Shown piece by piece: positions 25,496 through 34,701 of a stretch of DNA of 54,797 nt. Source of the stretch: Euryarchaeota archaeon UBA443 (lineage in GTDB: Archaea; Thermoplasmatota; Poseidoniia; Poseidoniales; Poseidoniaceae); NCBI GenBank assembly GCA_002499195.1, contig DAKS01000009.1:1-54797 (forward strand), in the 5' to 3' direction. Below the pieces are notes generated by a model, which ran no database searches, had not been told where the DNA came from, and was given only the letters and a program-made list of their open reading frames with translations. A program made the position numbers and the translations under genes. Within the stretch, counting starts at the first letter, position 1, and each line of letters opens with the position of its first letter.

Positions 25496-27499
25496 CTACG
25501 CCTTTTCATCCCAAAATGGATTTTCCGATAAGTCTGAGTTAACAGCATCGACAACCTGTGCATCAAGATAGGATCTGAGTTGCTTACCGGATAGAGTTCC
25601 TTCTTCACGCGTTGAGACCGAAGAAACCAATAGAAGAACTACCAAGAAAATAAGAATCCCGCCAATAGAGAATCCAATGACAGCACCTGTTGAGAGCCCA
25701 CTTCCAACATTCGCCATAACAGGATTTTTGTTTTCGGTCATGACCATGATTTCTACGGTCGCCAATGGAGAGGCTGAACTCATACCATCTGCATCCTGAA
25801 TAGCTCGAAGCGAAATGGTATGGTTGCCTAATATTTCGATTCCTGGAAGATGTTCCATTTGATTGATGATATCGATAATCGATAATTCACCAGATGTTTC
25901 TCCATTCTCAAAGTTGTGAATGTTTGACCAATCATCACGAAGATGGTTACTTCGCCATTGAACCGATTCTATATCTTCACTGACTTCAAAGGCGATACTA
26001 TCTCCACGTTCAAGGTGAATACGATTGTCCAGCGTTGCCGGCGTTGACACCATGACACTGATGTTGGAATTGAAAGCATAATCTCGTTCTGCTGCTTCGA
26101 TTAAAGCATCCAATGCGCGAACTTCTCCGTGGCCATAGACATTGTTTTGTCGATTCTTAGGAATCAAATCTTCTAAGCAAGGTTCGTTTGCTGCCATGTA
26201 GTGACATTGGCGATAAGTAGCAGTTTCTTGCATAATGTTTCGTATATCGAATGGAGATAGATCAGGATTGGCTTGCAGCATAAGTGCGGCAACACCAGCA
26301 GCACCAGGCGTCGCCATACTGGTTCCACTGAAGGCAACATAACCATCGCCAGTGTTGTGAGCAACGGACATGACATCAGAACCAACGTAAGCGATATTTG
26401 GCTTGATACGACCTTCCTCTGTCGGCCCTTGACTGCTGTAAATTGCGATGCTTGAATCCTTGTCCAGTGCGCCAACTGTGATGGCATCCTCAGCACTACC
26501 AGGCGTTCCAATCTGAGCGGAAACAGCGCTGTTACCTGCGGCGATGAACAAAGCAATACCTGCACGGACCATCTCGTTGGCATAGCGGTTCACGCTGTCT
26601 TCTTCAGAAGACGTCCATTCGATTGGACCCGGTCCGCCAAGGCTCATCGATGCTGCACGGATATTGAATTCGTAACGCTTTTCGACAGTCCACTCCATTC
26701 CGGCCATGACTGTAGCAAAGGACCCACTTCCTCCTGCATCGAGGACTTTGACACCAACAAGCGAAGCCTGTGGCGCCATGCCTGGATGGTCATAATTTGG
26801 TGCTCCAGTTCCAGCAGTTGTCCCAGCACAGTGTGAGCCGTGCCCTTGATCGTCGTATGGGAATACCTCAGTGCCATTCGTCAAACTGGGATTGTTGACC
26901 GGGTCATAGAACGCGATAACTTTCGGATCATTGGTCGTAGGATCATCATCTTGGTCGTCAAGACTGGAGTGATTTCCATCGATTCCGGTATCGATGATCG
27001 CGACGGTTGTACCAGAACCATCGTAACCTGTTTGAGCCCAAGCAGTATCCACGCCATGAAGGACTGCAGCATCTCCATTTGAGACCTCTAGAATACCATC
27101 AAGCTCGAGCATTACGACACCAGGCAACTGGGATGTCTCAAGAACAAACCCAACTGGAATGCGTCCTGCGAGAGCATCAATTCCTTTGAGTGTCCATTGA
27201 TGTTGATAATCAACTCGTTCTTCGAGCATTTGGATTTCAGCCTCTCCCGGAGTGAATGAAAAGTCAATAATTAGCGGCAAAGTCTTGTCAGAATCCAAGA
27301 AGTGGGGGTTCTTTTGATGGACTTCAATCATATCCCCAATTCCGTTTCCATCACGATCGACAGTGGTCTCAACCCACCACCCTTCTTCTTCATTTTCTGA
27401 AGTCGATTCAACAGGCACTGTAGCAAGAACTGTCGGCAAAACAAACATGGCGAGACAAATGATTGTTAACGTCAAACGTGGCATCTTCACACGGCTCAT
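25496..27499 (-). CDS. Secreted subtilisin-like serine protease (S8) with C-terminal membrane anchor
   Basis: 667 residues. The signal peptide is about residues 1-27 (ICLAMFVLPTVLATVPV). A pro-region (about 70-150, with EERVDYQHQWTLKGIDALAG) precedes the catalytic domain: Asp170 in VAIIDTGIDGNHSSLD, His220 in QGHGSHCAGTTAG, the oxyanion Asn323 in AAGNSA, and Ser394 in SGTSMATPGAAG. A beta-rich region follows, then one helix (GAVIGFSIGGILIFLVVLLLV) and a 40-residue cytoplasmic tail. All catalytic residues are present. It probably degrades external proteins, and is tethered at the cell surface. It is divergent from the 37-helix membrane protein gene. Confidence 0.95.
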   Translation of the reverse strand: MSRVKMPRLTLTIICLAMFVLPTVLATVPVESTSENEEEGWWVETTVDRDGNGIGDMIEVHQKNPHFLDSDKTLPLIIDFSFTPGEAEIQMLEERVDYQHQWTLKGIDALAGRIPVGFVLETSQLPGVVMLELDGILEVSNGDAAVLHGVDTAWAQTGYDGSGTTVAIIDTGIDGNHSSLDDQDDDPTTNDPKVIAFYDPVNNPSLTNGTEVFPYDDQGHGSHCAGTTAGTGAPNYDHPGMAPQASLVGVKVLDAGGSGSFATVMAGMEWTVEKRYEFNIRAASMSLGGPGPIEWTSSEEDSVNRYANEMVRAGIALFIAAGNSAVSAQIGTPGSAEDAITVGALDKDSSIAIYSSQGPTEEGRIKPNIAYVGSDVMSVAHNTGDGYVAFSGTSMATPGAAGVAALMLQANPDLSPFDIRNIMQETATYRQCHYMAANEPCLEDLIPKNRQNNVYGHGEVRALDALIEAAERDYAFNSNISVMVSTPATLDNRIHLERGDSIAFEVSEDIESVQWRSNHLRDDWSNIHNFENGETSGELSIIDIINQMEHLPGIEILGNHTISLRAIQDADGMSSASPLATVEIMVMTENKNPVMANVGSGLSTGAVIGFSIGGILIFLVVLLLVSSVSTREEGTLSGKQLRSYLDAQVVDAVNSDLSENPFWDEKA

Positions 27500-27593
27500 G
27501 TTTATCCCAAGAATTACTATTGTTTGAACTCTTTCAATCCGAGTGTTAAGAAACCGCTCTGAAATGCTACTCTAAGAGTCAATGCTGGGTGCT

Positions 27594-27603
27594 AATTTAT
27601 ATT
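27594..27603 (+). promoter_or_regulatory. TATA box, leaderless promoter of the large polytopic protein
   Basis: AATTTATATT with its centre about 24-26 bases before the ATG at 27623. No ribosome site is present near the ATG, so a leaderless transcript is likely. It lies in the 123-base divergent gap between 27500 and 27622, which shows no other structure that I can identify. Confidence 0.45.
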
Positions 27604-27622
27604 GTAAACCTCAAAAGAACCA

Positions 27623-30600
27623 ATGATTCAAATGCCTGCACCTGAGAGAAAATCTAAACAAATGGTTTCTATTGCGAACGATGCGATTTTCGCAAAGGAA
27701 GATGAAACGATTCCATTCAAACCAGTTATTGTTCGAGCTCCTGGAGAAACAACTGGAGACTCGCTTGAACGATTTACTGAAATCATCATGTTTGGTGTTG
27801 CGATGATCGCAATATGGACTGGTCTCCTCGGAATCGCATTTGCCGAAGGCGTCGGTGAAGAGAAATTCATGATTCTCTTTATTGGTGGATTCGCCTCCTC
27901 TGCAATCGCTCTTTTCATGGTCGAATTACAAGCCAAGAAGAATGATTATCAACTAATGATTTCACAAAATTATCTCTTGGGGCTCTCGTTCTTCTTTATG
28001 GCCGTAGGAACGCTTTGGGGTCTACGATTTCTTGGCGGATATTTTACTCTGCAAGAATTCGAATTCGATGGAAGTGCCTTTACCCACTTAGGCACTATAG
28101 AGAACAATGAATTCAAAGCAAGTGCGAACATGATCTATGTTCAGACTTTAGGTGCTGCAGCCATGTGGTTAGTCCATCGGCGAATCCTCGATCGATACAA
28201 GGGAGACACATTCTTTGGATGGGCGGTTGCAAGTTACATTCCACTAGGGTTGTTACTCGTCGGAGTAGGAACATGGATTGAATGGGCCGATTATGAGGTC
28301 TCATATCCTCTTGGAATCGCCATCGTTGGTTTGTGTGGCCTTTCAATGTACAGTGCATTAATGTCCAATAAATCAATCAATTTCGCTGTGGTCAGTGTTG
28401 TTTCAGGCATTATTCCAATCATCTATGAAATACTCAATGAAAACGCGCCCGAGGGTGGCGAAGGCGGTGCCCTCTCGCTCTTGATTTTCATTATCATCAT
28501 TCAAGGATTCCTTGCTGGTAACGAGCGTCTAAAGCAAGCGCTTGCTGAGAAAATGTCGTTCTTTGTGATCGGTGTCGTCATCATTGCAATGCTGATTGCA
28601 AGTATAGGTGAGTTAAATCTCGTTCTCGGCCCGTTTAAGCCAAACAGTATCGGCAATCAAGGCGTTGTAACATTGGTCACGCTACCAGTTGCTCTTTGGC
28701 TTACAGTCTTGTGCGCATACTTCCCTGCCACTCATAGAAACAGAGTGCCTGCAATGCCGATTGGACTCGCCTTCTCATTGTGGGCACTTAACGGTGATGA
28801 AGCGATTATACCATGGGTTCTTTCTTTGATTATGATCACCTACATGCTTTTCTTTGCAAAAGCCACTCGAAAGTGGGTTGCGAACCTAACCATGTCAGCC
28901 CTCTCCTTATCCTATCTTTTCAGCGATCAAATCGGCTATGGTGTTGACCAAATCGAGATGGATGTTGCTATCGCCATCGGTATTGTTGTCATTGCAGAAA
29001 CGGCTCGCCGCTTGGAAAAAATTTCCATCTGGAGCAGTGTACAAACCGTTACTTTCATTGCATTAAGTAGCACGATTCTTGATTCACCTTATTGGTTTGT
29101 CACCTGGATTTTCGTCATCTACTTGTTAGGAATGGTCTATGAATCGATGCTGAAGGCTCGTCAAGGCGATGATGTTGAACAACGAAATTCAACCCTTGCC
29201 CTCATCACATCATTGATTGTCAGTTCAGGCCTACTATTGGGCGGAAAACTCGAGATCCCAGATTCATATCAAATCTCATCATTGAATGGATTATCGCTTG
29301 AATATCTTGTTCTCGGACTGATTGTTTACATGTTATTCAACACCGTTCGGGATGTTGAAGTCGATATTGGACGGTTGTTATCTCTCCTTGAAATGAAGGC
29401 TGCAGGCGCATATACCTACGACTCAGAAACCAATGCATGGTACATCAAAGAAGCTGACGGAGCAGATATGATACAAGACAATTCTTTTGGCTCGATAGGA
29501 CGCATTTCACTCGCGTTTTCATTGCTCGCCACAACAATTGGAATAAGTACGCTCGATCCTACCTTATTGACTGGAGATACATTCTACCTCGTTGGCTTGT
29601 ATATTATTCCAATCGGAATCTTGTTCTGGGAAATCAATTCCATGGACGTTCTTTCATCGCAAAGCAGAATGATTGGAGCCTTCATGTTGCTTATTATTGC
29701 AGCTTCATCGATGCCGCTTATGTCCGAAGCAGCGATCGATACAAATGAATTGTTCAGAGCAGGTATTCTATATGACCTAATTTTCCTTTCTGCTCCGATA
29801 GGCGCATTTGTATTGATCAACAAACGAGGTCTTGATCGAGACCATCTCAGCCGCCCTGCAGATCAAGTCATGCTGTGTGTTTTACTGGTCATTGGAATGT
29901 TGGACCAATCAGGAGGATTGCTATTCCTCAGCATGTATGGCCTTGTTGCATTGGTAGCGATTCAATATCGACACCATGTTGTAACAATATTAGCGCCTAT
30001 AGCGACCGTTTCGATGTATTGGCTGGAAGACCATGGCCTCGCATATGCATTCCTAGAATCATCCGTCTTCTCAGATGCATATCATATTTCAGAAATCCGT
30101 GTTCTTTGGTTTACACGAGTTACAGGTATGATTGTTGCAGCACATATGTTGATGCCAATGGCGTGGAGTATTCTTGATCTCCAGAAGAAAGACCATGTGG
30201 AAAATCCGTTCCCTTGGTTCCTTCCAATGCTATGGTTCTTATTTGCAGTATGGGCAGTTCTCCCATCCGCTTCGTGGTTACCTCTCGTTGCTTGTATTTT
30301 TGGAATCCTCAACGCATGGGTGCGAGGCGATATCAATCTCATGCCACTGCTTTCTGTTGGACTCGTTTTCTCATTCATGATCGGGTTCTCAGATGGAGGA
30401 TATTTCACTGGTGAGATCTTTGGCTATTCGATGCTCTTCTCTGGCATCATCATTTACGCAATGTGGTTGGCGAATTCCTATGGAATCATGGAAATGAACG
30501 TCGTTGACAAAGAACGTTTGCAAGCACTCATGCCTTACCCATTGGATACACAATTGCGATTCCTTGCCATTGTCACACTGCTCCTCTCCTTTGACGTCGT

Positions 30601-31636
30601 CAACGGACTAGGGATGCTTGGAGGAAGTGGTTGGGCCACGTATGAAGCCATTCAGAAGGGTGACAAAGTCTCCATTCTTTTCCTACCTCTAATCGATGGC
30701 TTAACAGCAGCAAATCTGATCCATCAATTCGAAATCGGAAGCGAAGTAATGCGGAGTTACTTGGTCGGTGGAATCTTTTTCGTCGAAGGTGCTGTCATGA
30801 TTTATCTGTCGTCAAAGACCGACAGCATTTATGATTCAAAGATCTTTGAATGGAAGAGCGATAACGAGTTCTTTAATTTCATCGAATACATGGGCTTCTC
30901 GGGTGTTGTAGCGGCCTTAACCGGTGTAATCTACGCATTTGGCGAAGATCAAACAAACCTTGCTTTCTTCCTTACAGCAACGATTCTAACCGCACTCGCC
31001 ATAACTGGATTTGATAAAACTCAAGCAGAAGTACGATGGCGTCGTGGCCTTGGTGTATTCGGTTCAGTATTGACATTGTTCATTCTATTCCTACGATTAG
31101 ATGAAGACTCAGGTGATGTTTTGTTCAAATATCTCACACTCGTTATAATCGGTCTGCTTGCGCTTGGGTATGGATTCCTCTACATGCAGCGTAGATCAAG
31201 TTACGACATTCAAAACGTTGTAATTCCGCAAGTCTTTGACAGTGTTGTTCCGAAACCGAAACCTGTTGAGGTGGAGCAAGACGATGAGATAGATGATGAA
31301 GTTGAAGAAGAAAACGATGATATTCAAGAACACGAGGTCAAGACTGAAGCATCGTCTGTTGAGGATGAAAGCAGCAGCATTCTCGAGGAAAGTGAAATCC
31401 TCGAATTGGGTGAAGCACTTGAAGACGAATTGGATGAAATTATCAAGCCAATAGGTAATGCAACTACGGAAAACATTGGTTATATCGAAACCATGGAAGG
31501 ATTCGATGTCCGCCTACCAAAGGAATCGATTGAACAAATTACTCGAACCATTGCAATGACACCGCATGAAGGATTCAAACCAGTTGTCCGTGTTAACATG
31601 CTTGGACAGATTGTCCTTGACTTCGAACCGTTGTGA
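27623..31636 (+). CDS. Very large polytopic membrane protein (about 37 predicted helices)
   Basis: 1337 residues. After a cytoplasmic N-terminus of about 50 residues I count about 37 hydrophobic segments up to about residue 1190, interrupted by one soluble stretch near 590-620 (YDSETNAWYIKEADGAD). The C-terminal 150 residues are soluble: a very acidic linker (EEENDDIQEHEVKTE) and a small end domain (VRLPKESIEQITRTIAMTP and VVRVNMLGQIVLDFEPL). I do not recognise a family; DUF2339-type giant membrane proteins have similar appearance but I see no diagnostic motif. It has its own promoter and lies between two subtilase genes, the second converging on it with no intervening base. Confidence 0.88.
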   Translation: MIQMPAPERKSKQMVSIANDAIFAKEDETIPFKPVIVRAPGETTGDSLERFTEIIMFGVAMIAIWTGLLGIAFAEGVGEEKFMILFIGGFASSAIALFMVELQAKKNDYQLMISQNYLLGLSFFFMAVGTLWGLRFLGGYFTLQEFEFDGSAFTHLGTIENNEFKASANMIYVQTLGAAAMWLVHRRILDRYKGDTFFGWAVASYIPLGLLLVGVGTWIEWADYEVSYPLGIAIVGLCGLSMYSALMSNKSINFAVVSVVSGIIPIIYEILNENAPEGGEGGALSLLIFIIIIQGFLAGNERLKQALAEKMSFFVIGVVIIAMLIASIGELNLVLGPFKPNSIGNQGVVTLVTLPVALWLTVLCAYFPATHRNRVPAMPIGLAFSLWALNGDEAIIPWVLSLIMITYMLFFAKATRKWVANLTMSALSLSYLFSDQIGYGVDQIEMDVAIAIGIVVIAETARRLEKISIWSSVQTVTFIALSSTILDSPYWFVTWIFVIYLLGMVYESMLKARQGDDVEQRNSTLALITSLIVSSGLLLGGKLEIPDSYQISSLNGLSLEYLVLGLIVYMLFNTVRDVEVDIGRLLSLLEMKAAGAYTYDSETNAWYIKEADGADMIQDNSFGSIGRISLAFSLLATTIGISTLDPTLLTGDTFYLVGLYIIPIGILFWEINSMDVLSSQSRMIGAFMLLIIAASSMPLMSEAAIDTNELFRAGILYDLIFLSAPIGAFVLINKRGLDRDHLSRPADQVMLCVLLVIGMLDQSGGLLFLSMYGLVALVAIQYRHHVVTILAPIATVSMYWLEDHGLAYAFLESSVFSDAYHISEIRVLWFTRVTGMIVAAHMLMPMAWSILDLQKKDHVENPFPWFLPMLWFLFAVWAVLPSASWLPLVACIFGILNAWVRGDINLMPLLSVGLVFSFMIGFSDGGYFTGEIFGYSMLFSGIIIYAMWLANSYGIMEMNVVDKERLQALMPYPLDTQLRFLAIVTLLLSFDVVNGLGMLGGSGWATYEAIQKGDKVSILFLPLIDGLTAANLIHQFEIGSEVMRSYLVGGIFFVEGAVMIYLSSKTDSIYDSKIFEWKSDNEFFNFIEYMGFSGVVAALTGVIYAFGEDQTNLAFFLTATILTALAITGFDKTQAEVRWRRGLGVFGSVLTLFILFLRLDEDSGDVLFKYLTLVIIGLLALGYGFLYMQRRSSYDIQNVVIPQVFDSVVPKPKPVEVEQDDEIDDEVEEENDDIQEHEVKTEASSVEDESSSILEESEILELGEALEDELDEIIKPIGNATTENIGYIETMEGFDVRLPKESIEQITRTIAMTPHEGFKPVVRVNMLGQIVLDFEPL

Positions 31637-33007
31637 TTATTCTTCTCTGAAGATGGCGTTACGGTCAGAAACAAGGGATTCATCAGGTGCTGAAGGGTAG
31701 ACGCCCCAGTAAGCCTCACGAGCTTCTTGGTTGAGGGTCATGCAAAGGACCACGTCACCTGGTCGATTATCCATCGCTTGGCTTCCATTTAGATGCATGA
31801 GCATGGGTTCAATGTTGGACATATTGACAACACCCCAGCCAACTTGCGTGCATGGAGCAACAGGAGATACTGGAGTTGTACCCGAGAATGGATCCCATGT
31901 TGTGAATGAAGGATACCATGCGGACAGATTCAATGCATTTCGAACCTCTGAGTTTCGAATGGTAAACGATTCTCCTTCGGAATCAGTTCCGTTGACGAGA
32001 TAGCCTCCTCGTTCCACGGATGCTCCTGAACCACCATCGTCAAATTCGTTACGAAGTTCTTGAAGAACAAACGACAGAATCCCGGCAGTTCGAGGTGTTG
32101 CGAAGGATGTTCCTGAGGTTTCATGATATCCATCCGTATCATCATGATTCGGCAATAATTGAGTCCAATCGGCTGCAATATCTGGATAGGAACCACTCAT
32201 CGTCTCCTTCTGGTCGTCGCCTTCCTCAGCGTATCCTGCGATACCAATCGACCAAGGAGGGCCTGCAGTTGCATCTTGAACTGCTGGCGAAGGTGTGTTG
32301 TCAGCAGCACCGGTGTGCATCTTATTGTTGCCAACAACTGCTTCATAGGTTCCAGTCTCAATTCCTGGCACAGGAAGCGAACCAATGGCTCCAAACGACG
32401 TGGAAATTATGTCAACAAGCGGTTGATTCGAAGCAGCAAGAACGGCTTCTGTTGAAAAGCCTTCAACAAAGAAAATTACGGCATCAGGATTCGCATCCAG
32501 AACTGCTCCCGTTACAGCGGTTCCATGTCCATCAGATGGGTCATCAAGAATGTGGATGTCGGTTTCTCCATCAGGAGAAGTACCGATGATTTTCGTACCG
32601 TAGAAATACACGATATCGGATGTTGTAATATTATCCCAACAGGATTCTTTGTCGGCCTCATAGCGTTCTTGCCATGAACCATCAAAGGTAATGTCGCAGG
32701 TTTTGGTAACACCTAGAGATTCGAGGAGCCAGTTTGGATATACTTCGTCTGTGCGGAAATGATCGTGATAAACGTTGATTCCAGTGTCGACTGGTGCAAC
32801 AACCGAGTAGTAACGCCAGCCATTGCCCTGTTTTTCTATGGCAGTATTTCCTTGTGAAGAAAGACTTTCTCCGTCGTTTAGTGCAAGGAAAACATACATC
32901 CCGCCAAGACCAACACCAAGAAGAAGCAATACAACGAACCAGGCCCTGAGTTTTGTCGGCATGAACCAAATCAGGGCCTCCTCGATGACATCACCGGCAT
33001 CAACCAT
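31637..33007 (-). CDS. Membrane-anchored subtilisin-like protease (S8), divergent
   Basis: 456 residues. One N-terminal helix (AWFVVLLLLGVGLGGMYVFLAL, about 22-43) without a cleavage site suggests an anchored, outside-facing enzyme. The triad can be read as Asp74 (VVAPVDTGINVYHD), His161 (PSDGHGTAVTGAV) and Ser301 (TSGTSFATPRTAG). The oxyanion Asn is not in a normal AAGN motif; GAADNT (Asn237) is the best candidate. The gap between Asp and His (87 residues) is longer than in subtilisin. Its stop codon directly abuts that of the 37-helix protein. Protease is likely, but altered spacing leaves a small chance of an inactive relative. Confidence 0.88.
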   Translation of the reverse strand: MVDAGDVIEEALIWFMPTKLRAWFVVLLLLGVGLGGMYVFLALNDGESLSSQGNTAIEKQGNGWRYYSVVAPVDTGINVYHDHFRTDEVYPNWLLESLGVTKTCDITFDGSWQERYEADKESCWDNITTSDIVYFYGTKIIGTSPDGETDIHILDDPSDGHGTAVTGAVLDANPDAVIFFVEGFSTEAVLAASNQPLVDIISTSFGAIGSLPVPGIETGTYEAVVGNNKMHTGAADNTPSPAVQDATAGPPWSIGIAGYAEEGDDQKETMSGSYPDIAADWTQLLPNHDDTDGYHETSGTSFATPRTAGILSFVLQELRNEFDDGGSGASVERGGYLVNGTDSEGESFTIRNSEVRNALNLSAWYPSFTTWDPFSGTTPVSPVAPCTQVGWGVVNMSNIEPMLMHLNGSQAMDNRPGDVVLCMTLNQEAREAYWGVYPSAPDESLVSDRNAIFREE

Positions 33008-33077
33008 GCATGGCCGGTATCCTTCTCCATCAAGAATGCTACGCCGACTTCAAGAACCGGATTCTCCTCGGTAAAAT

Positions 33078-33626
33078 ATGGACGACCCAAACAAGCGAAT
33101 GGTGTGGATAGACCTAGAGATGACTGGCTTGGATTTAGAGCGAGAAAGCATTATCGAGATCGCCACCATCATCACAGATTCTGAATTGAACATCATTGCC
33201 GAAGGCCCAAATCTTGCCATTTCAGTCTCAGAAGAGTTGATTGAAGGTATGGACGAATGGAACACGCGTCATCACTTCGGAAGTGGATTAATCGATCGAG
33301 TTCGTAACGATTCTGTCAGTTTGAAAGAGGCTGAGCGTCAAACACTTGATTTCATCAAGCAACATGTTCCAAAGAATACAGCACCGCTCTGTGGCAACTC
33401 AGTATGGAATGACCGTCAATTTCTCGTCAAAGAAATGCCGAGTGTAACGGATTACTTACATTATCGAATGGTAGATGTTTCAACCATCAAGGAACTTGCT
33501 CGACGATGGTACTCTGGATTACCGAAATTCGAGAAAAAAGCAGCACATCTTGCTCTCGATGATATTCGTGAATCTGTATTTGAACTCGTTCATTTTCGTG
33601 AACATGTGTTCATCGACCGTCAGTGA
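33078..33626 (+). CDS. orn: Oligoribonuclease (DEDDh 3'-5' exonuclease)
   Basis: 182 residues. It degrades 2-5 nucleotide RNAs, including pGpG, to mononucleotides. All four acidic residues and the general base can be seen: Asp and Glu in WIDLEMTGLD (11-20), Asp in GNSVWNDRQFL, and His-x4-Asp in AAHLALDDIRES. Length and motif order are those of bacterial and mitochondrial Orn, a family that is uncommon in archaea, so horizontal acquisition is likely. The 3' end overlaps the convergent flavin oxidoreductase gene by 17 bases. Confidence 0.95.
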   Translation: MDDPNKRMVWIDLEMTGLDLERESIIEIATIITDSELNIIAEGPNLAISVSEELIEGMDEWNTRHHFGSGLIDRVRNDSVSLKEAERQTLDFIKQHVPKNTAPLCGNSVWNDRQFLVKEMPSVTDYLHYRMVDVSTIKELARRWYSGLPKFEKKAAHLALDDIRESVFELVHFREHVFIDRQ

Positions 33627-34692
33627 CGAATCCTTTCCAACGACGCATATAGTCAACAAATATCGGACTGAGGTCTGCCGAAAGGAGTTGTTTTGGAGCG
33701 AATGGCGGTCGTGAAGGATTGTATGTTGGTTCACTGACGAGCGAAGCCCAATCTGGATGTGGTAATGCTACACGGGCAACACCGACCGCTTGAGCACCTC
33801 GATCGAGAACAAACTGTGCGTCTTTTGCACTCCAAACCGATCCAGTCGATACAATTGGAATGGAATCGGAATAGGCCGAACAGATCTCTTCAGTAATGGT
33901 TCGACCATTTTGTTGCTTCTCAAATACATCCCAACAGGAGATGTGAAGCGCATCTATTTCTTCTTCAAGGAGCAGCTCGATGACCTGCTTTGTGTCCTGT
34001 AGTGTGATACCTATTTCCTCTGAAACTGGAGAAAGGCGAACCATAATGGCAAAATCTGGATGTACAACAGTACGAATACCTCGAATAATTTCCAACAAAA
34101 ACTTGCATCTAGCCTTCATATTTCCTCCAAACTGATCGCTTCGACGATTGGTGTTTGTTCCAAGAAATTGTGCTATCAGATAACCGTGTGCGCCATGCAA
34201 CTCCACACCATCAAAGCCGGCAGATTCGCAACGCTTAGCAGCATCAACAAAGGCACTGATCGTCTCTTCAACTTCTTGTGTTGTAAGTTCCCTTGAATTT
34301 CCTTCTTTTTCTGAAATATAATTTTCACTCGCTGAACAAGGCTGCTGTCCTGTTATGGAAGATGGTGCGCGCATCCCTCCATGGAAAATTTGAACGAATG
34401 ATCGAGCCTCATATTCTTTCAATCTCGTCGCTAAATTGGTCAATCCAGGTAGATGATGGTCCCCCCAAACCCCTAATTCCCCTACCCAACCTTGCCCAGA
34501 TTCTTGAACATGTGATGCAGCGGTAGTTATGATTCCAAATCCCCCTTTTGCCCGACGGAGAAGAAATGTGGCCTCATCATCAGAAAGTGTACCATCCACA
34601 TGACTTTGTTTGTTCGTCATTGCAGCAAGAACACTACGATTTGGTATCACCAAACCATTACGCAATTGCCATGATTCATCCATTGAAGGCAT
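33610..34692 (-). CDS. Old yellow enzyme-family NADH:flavin oxidoreductase
   Basis: 360 residues, a single FMN-binding TIM barrel. Recognisable segments are SVLAAMTNKQSHVDG near the N-terminus, FVQIFHGGMRAP, the substrate-site VELHGAHGYLIAQFLGTNTN with RRSDQFGGN, and the phosphate-binding VSTGSVWSAKDA plus AVGVARVALPHPDW. It lacks the C-terminal iron-sulphur/FAD module of 2,4-dienoyl-CoA reductase, so it is a simple ene-reductase type. It is the last gene of the MocA-XdhC-OYE cluster, nine bases after xdhC. The substrate is unknown; a link to the molybdo-flavoenzyme pathway is only suggested by the neighbours. Confidence 0.9.
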   Translation of the reverse strand: MPSMDESWQLRNGLVIPNRSVLAAMTNKQSHVDGTLSDDEATFLLRRAKGGFGIITTAASHVQESGQGWVGELGVWGDHHLPGLTNLATRLKEYEARSFVQIFHGGMRAPSSITGQQPCSASENYISEKEGNSRELTTQEVEETISAFVDAAKRCESAGFDGVELHGAHGYLIAQFLGTNTNRRSDQFGGNMKARCKFLLEIIRGIRTVVHPDFAIMVRLSPVSEEIGITLQDTKQVIELLLEEEIDALHISCWDVFEKQQNGRTITEEICSAYSDSIPIVSTGSVWSAKDAQFVLDRGAQAVGVARVALPHPDWASLVSEPTYNPSRPPFAPKQLLSADLSPIFVDYMRRWKGFVTDGR

Positions 34693-34701
34693 ACGATGAC
34701 C

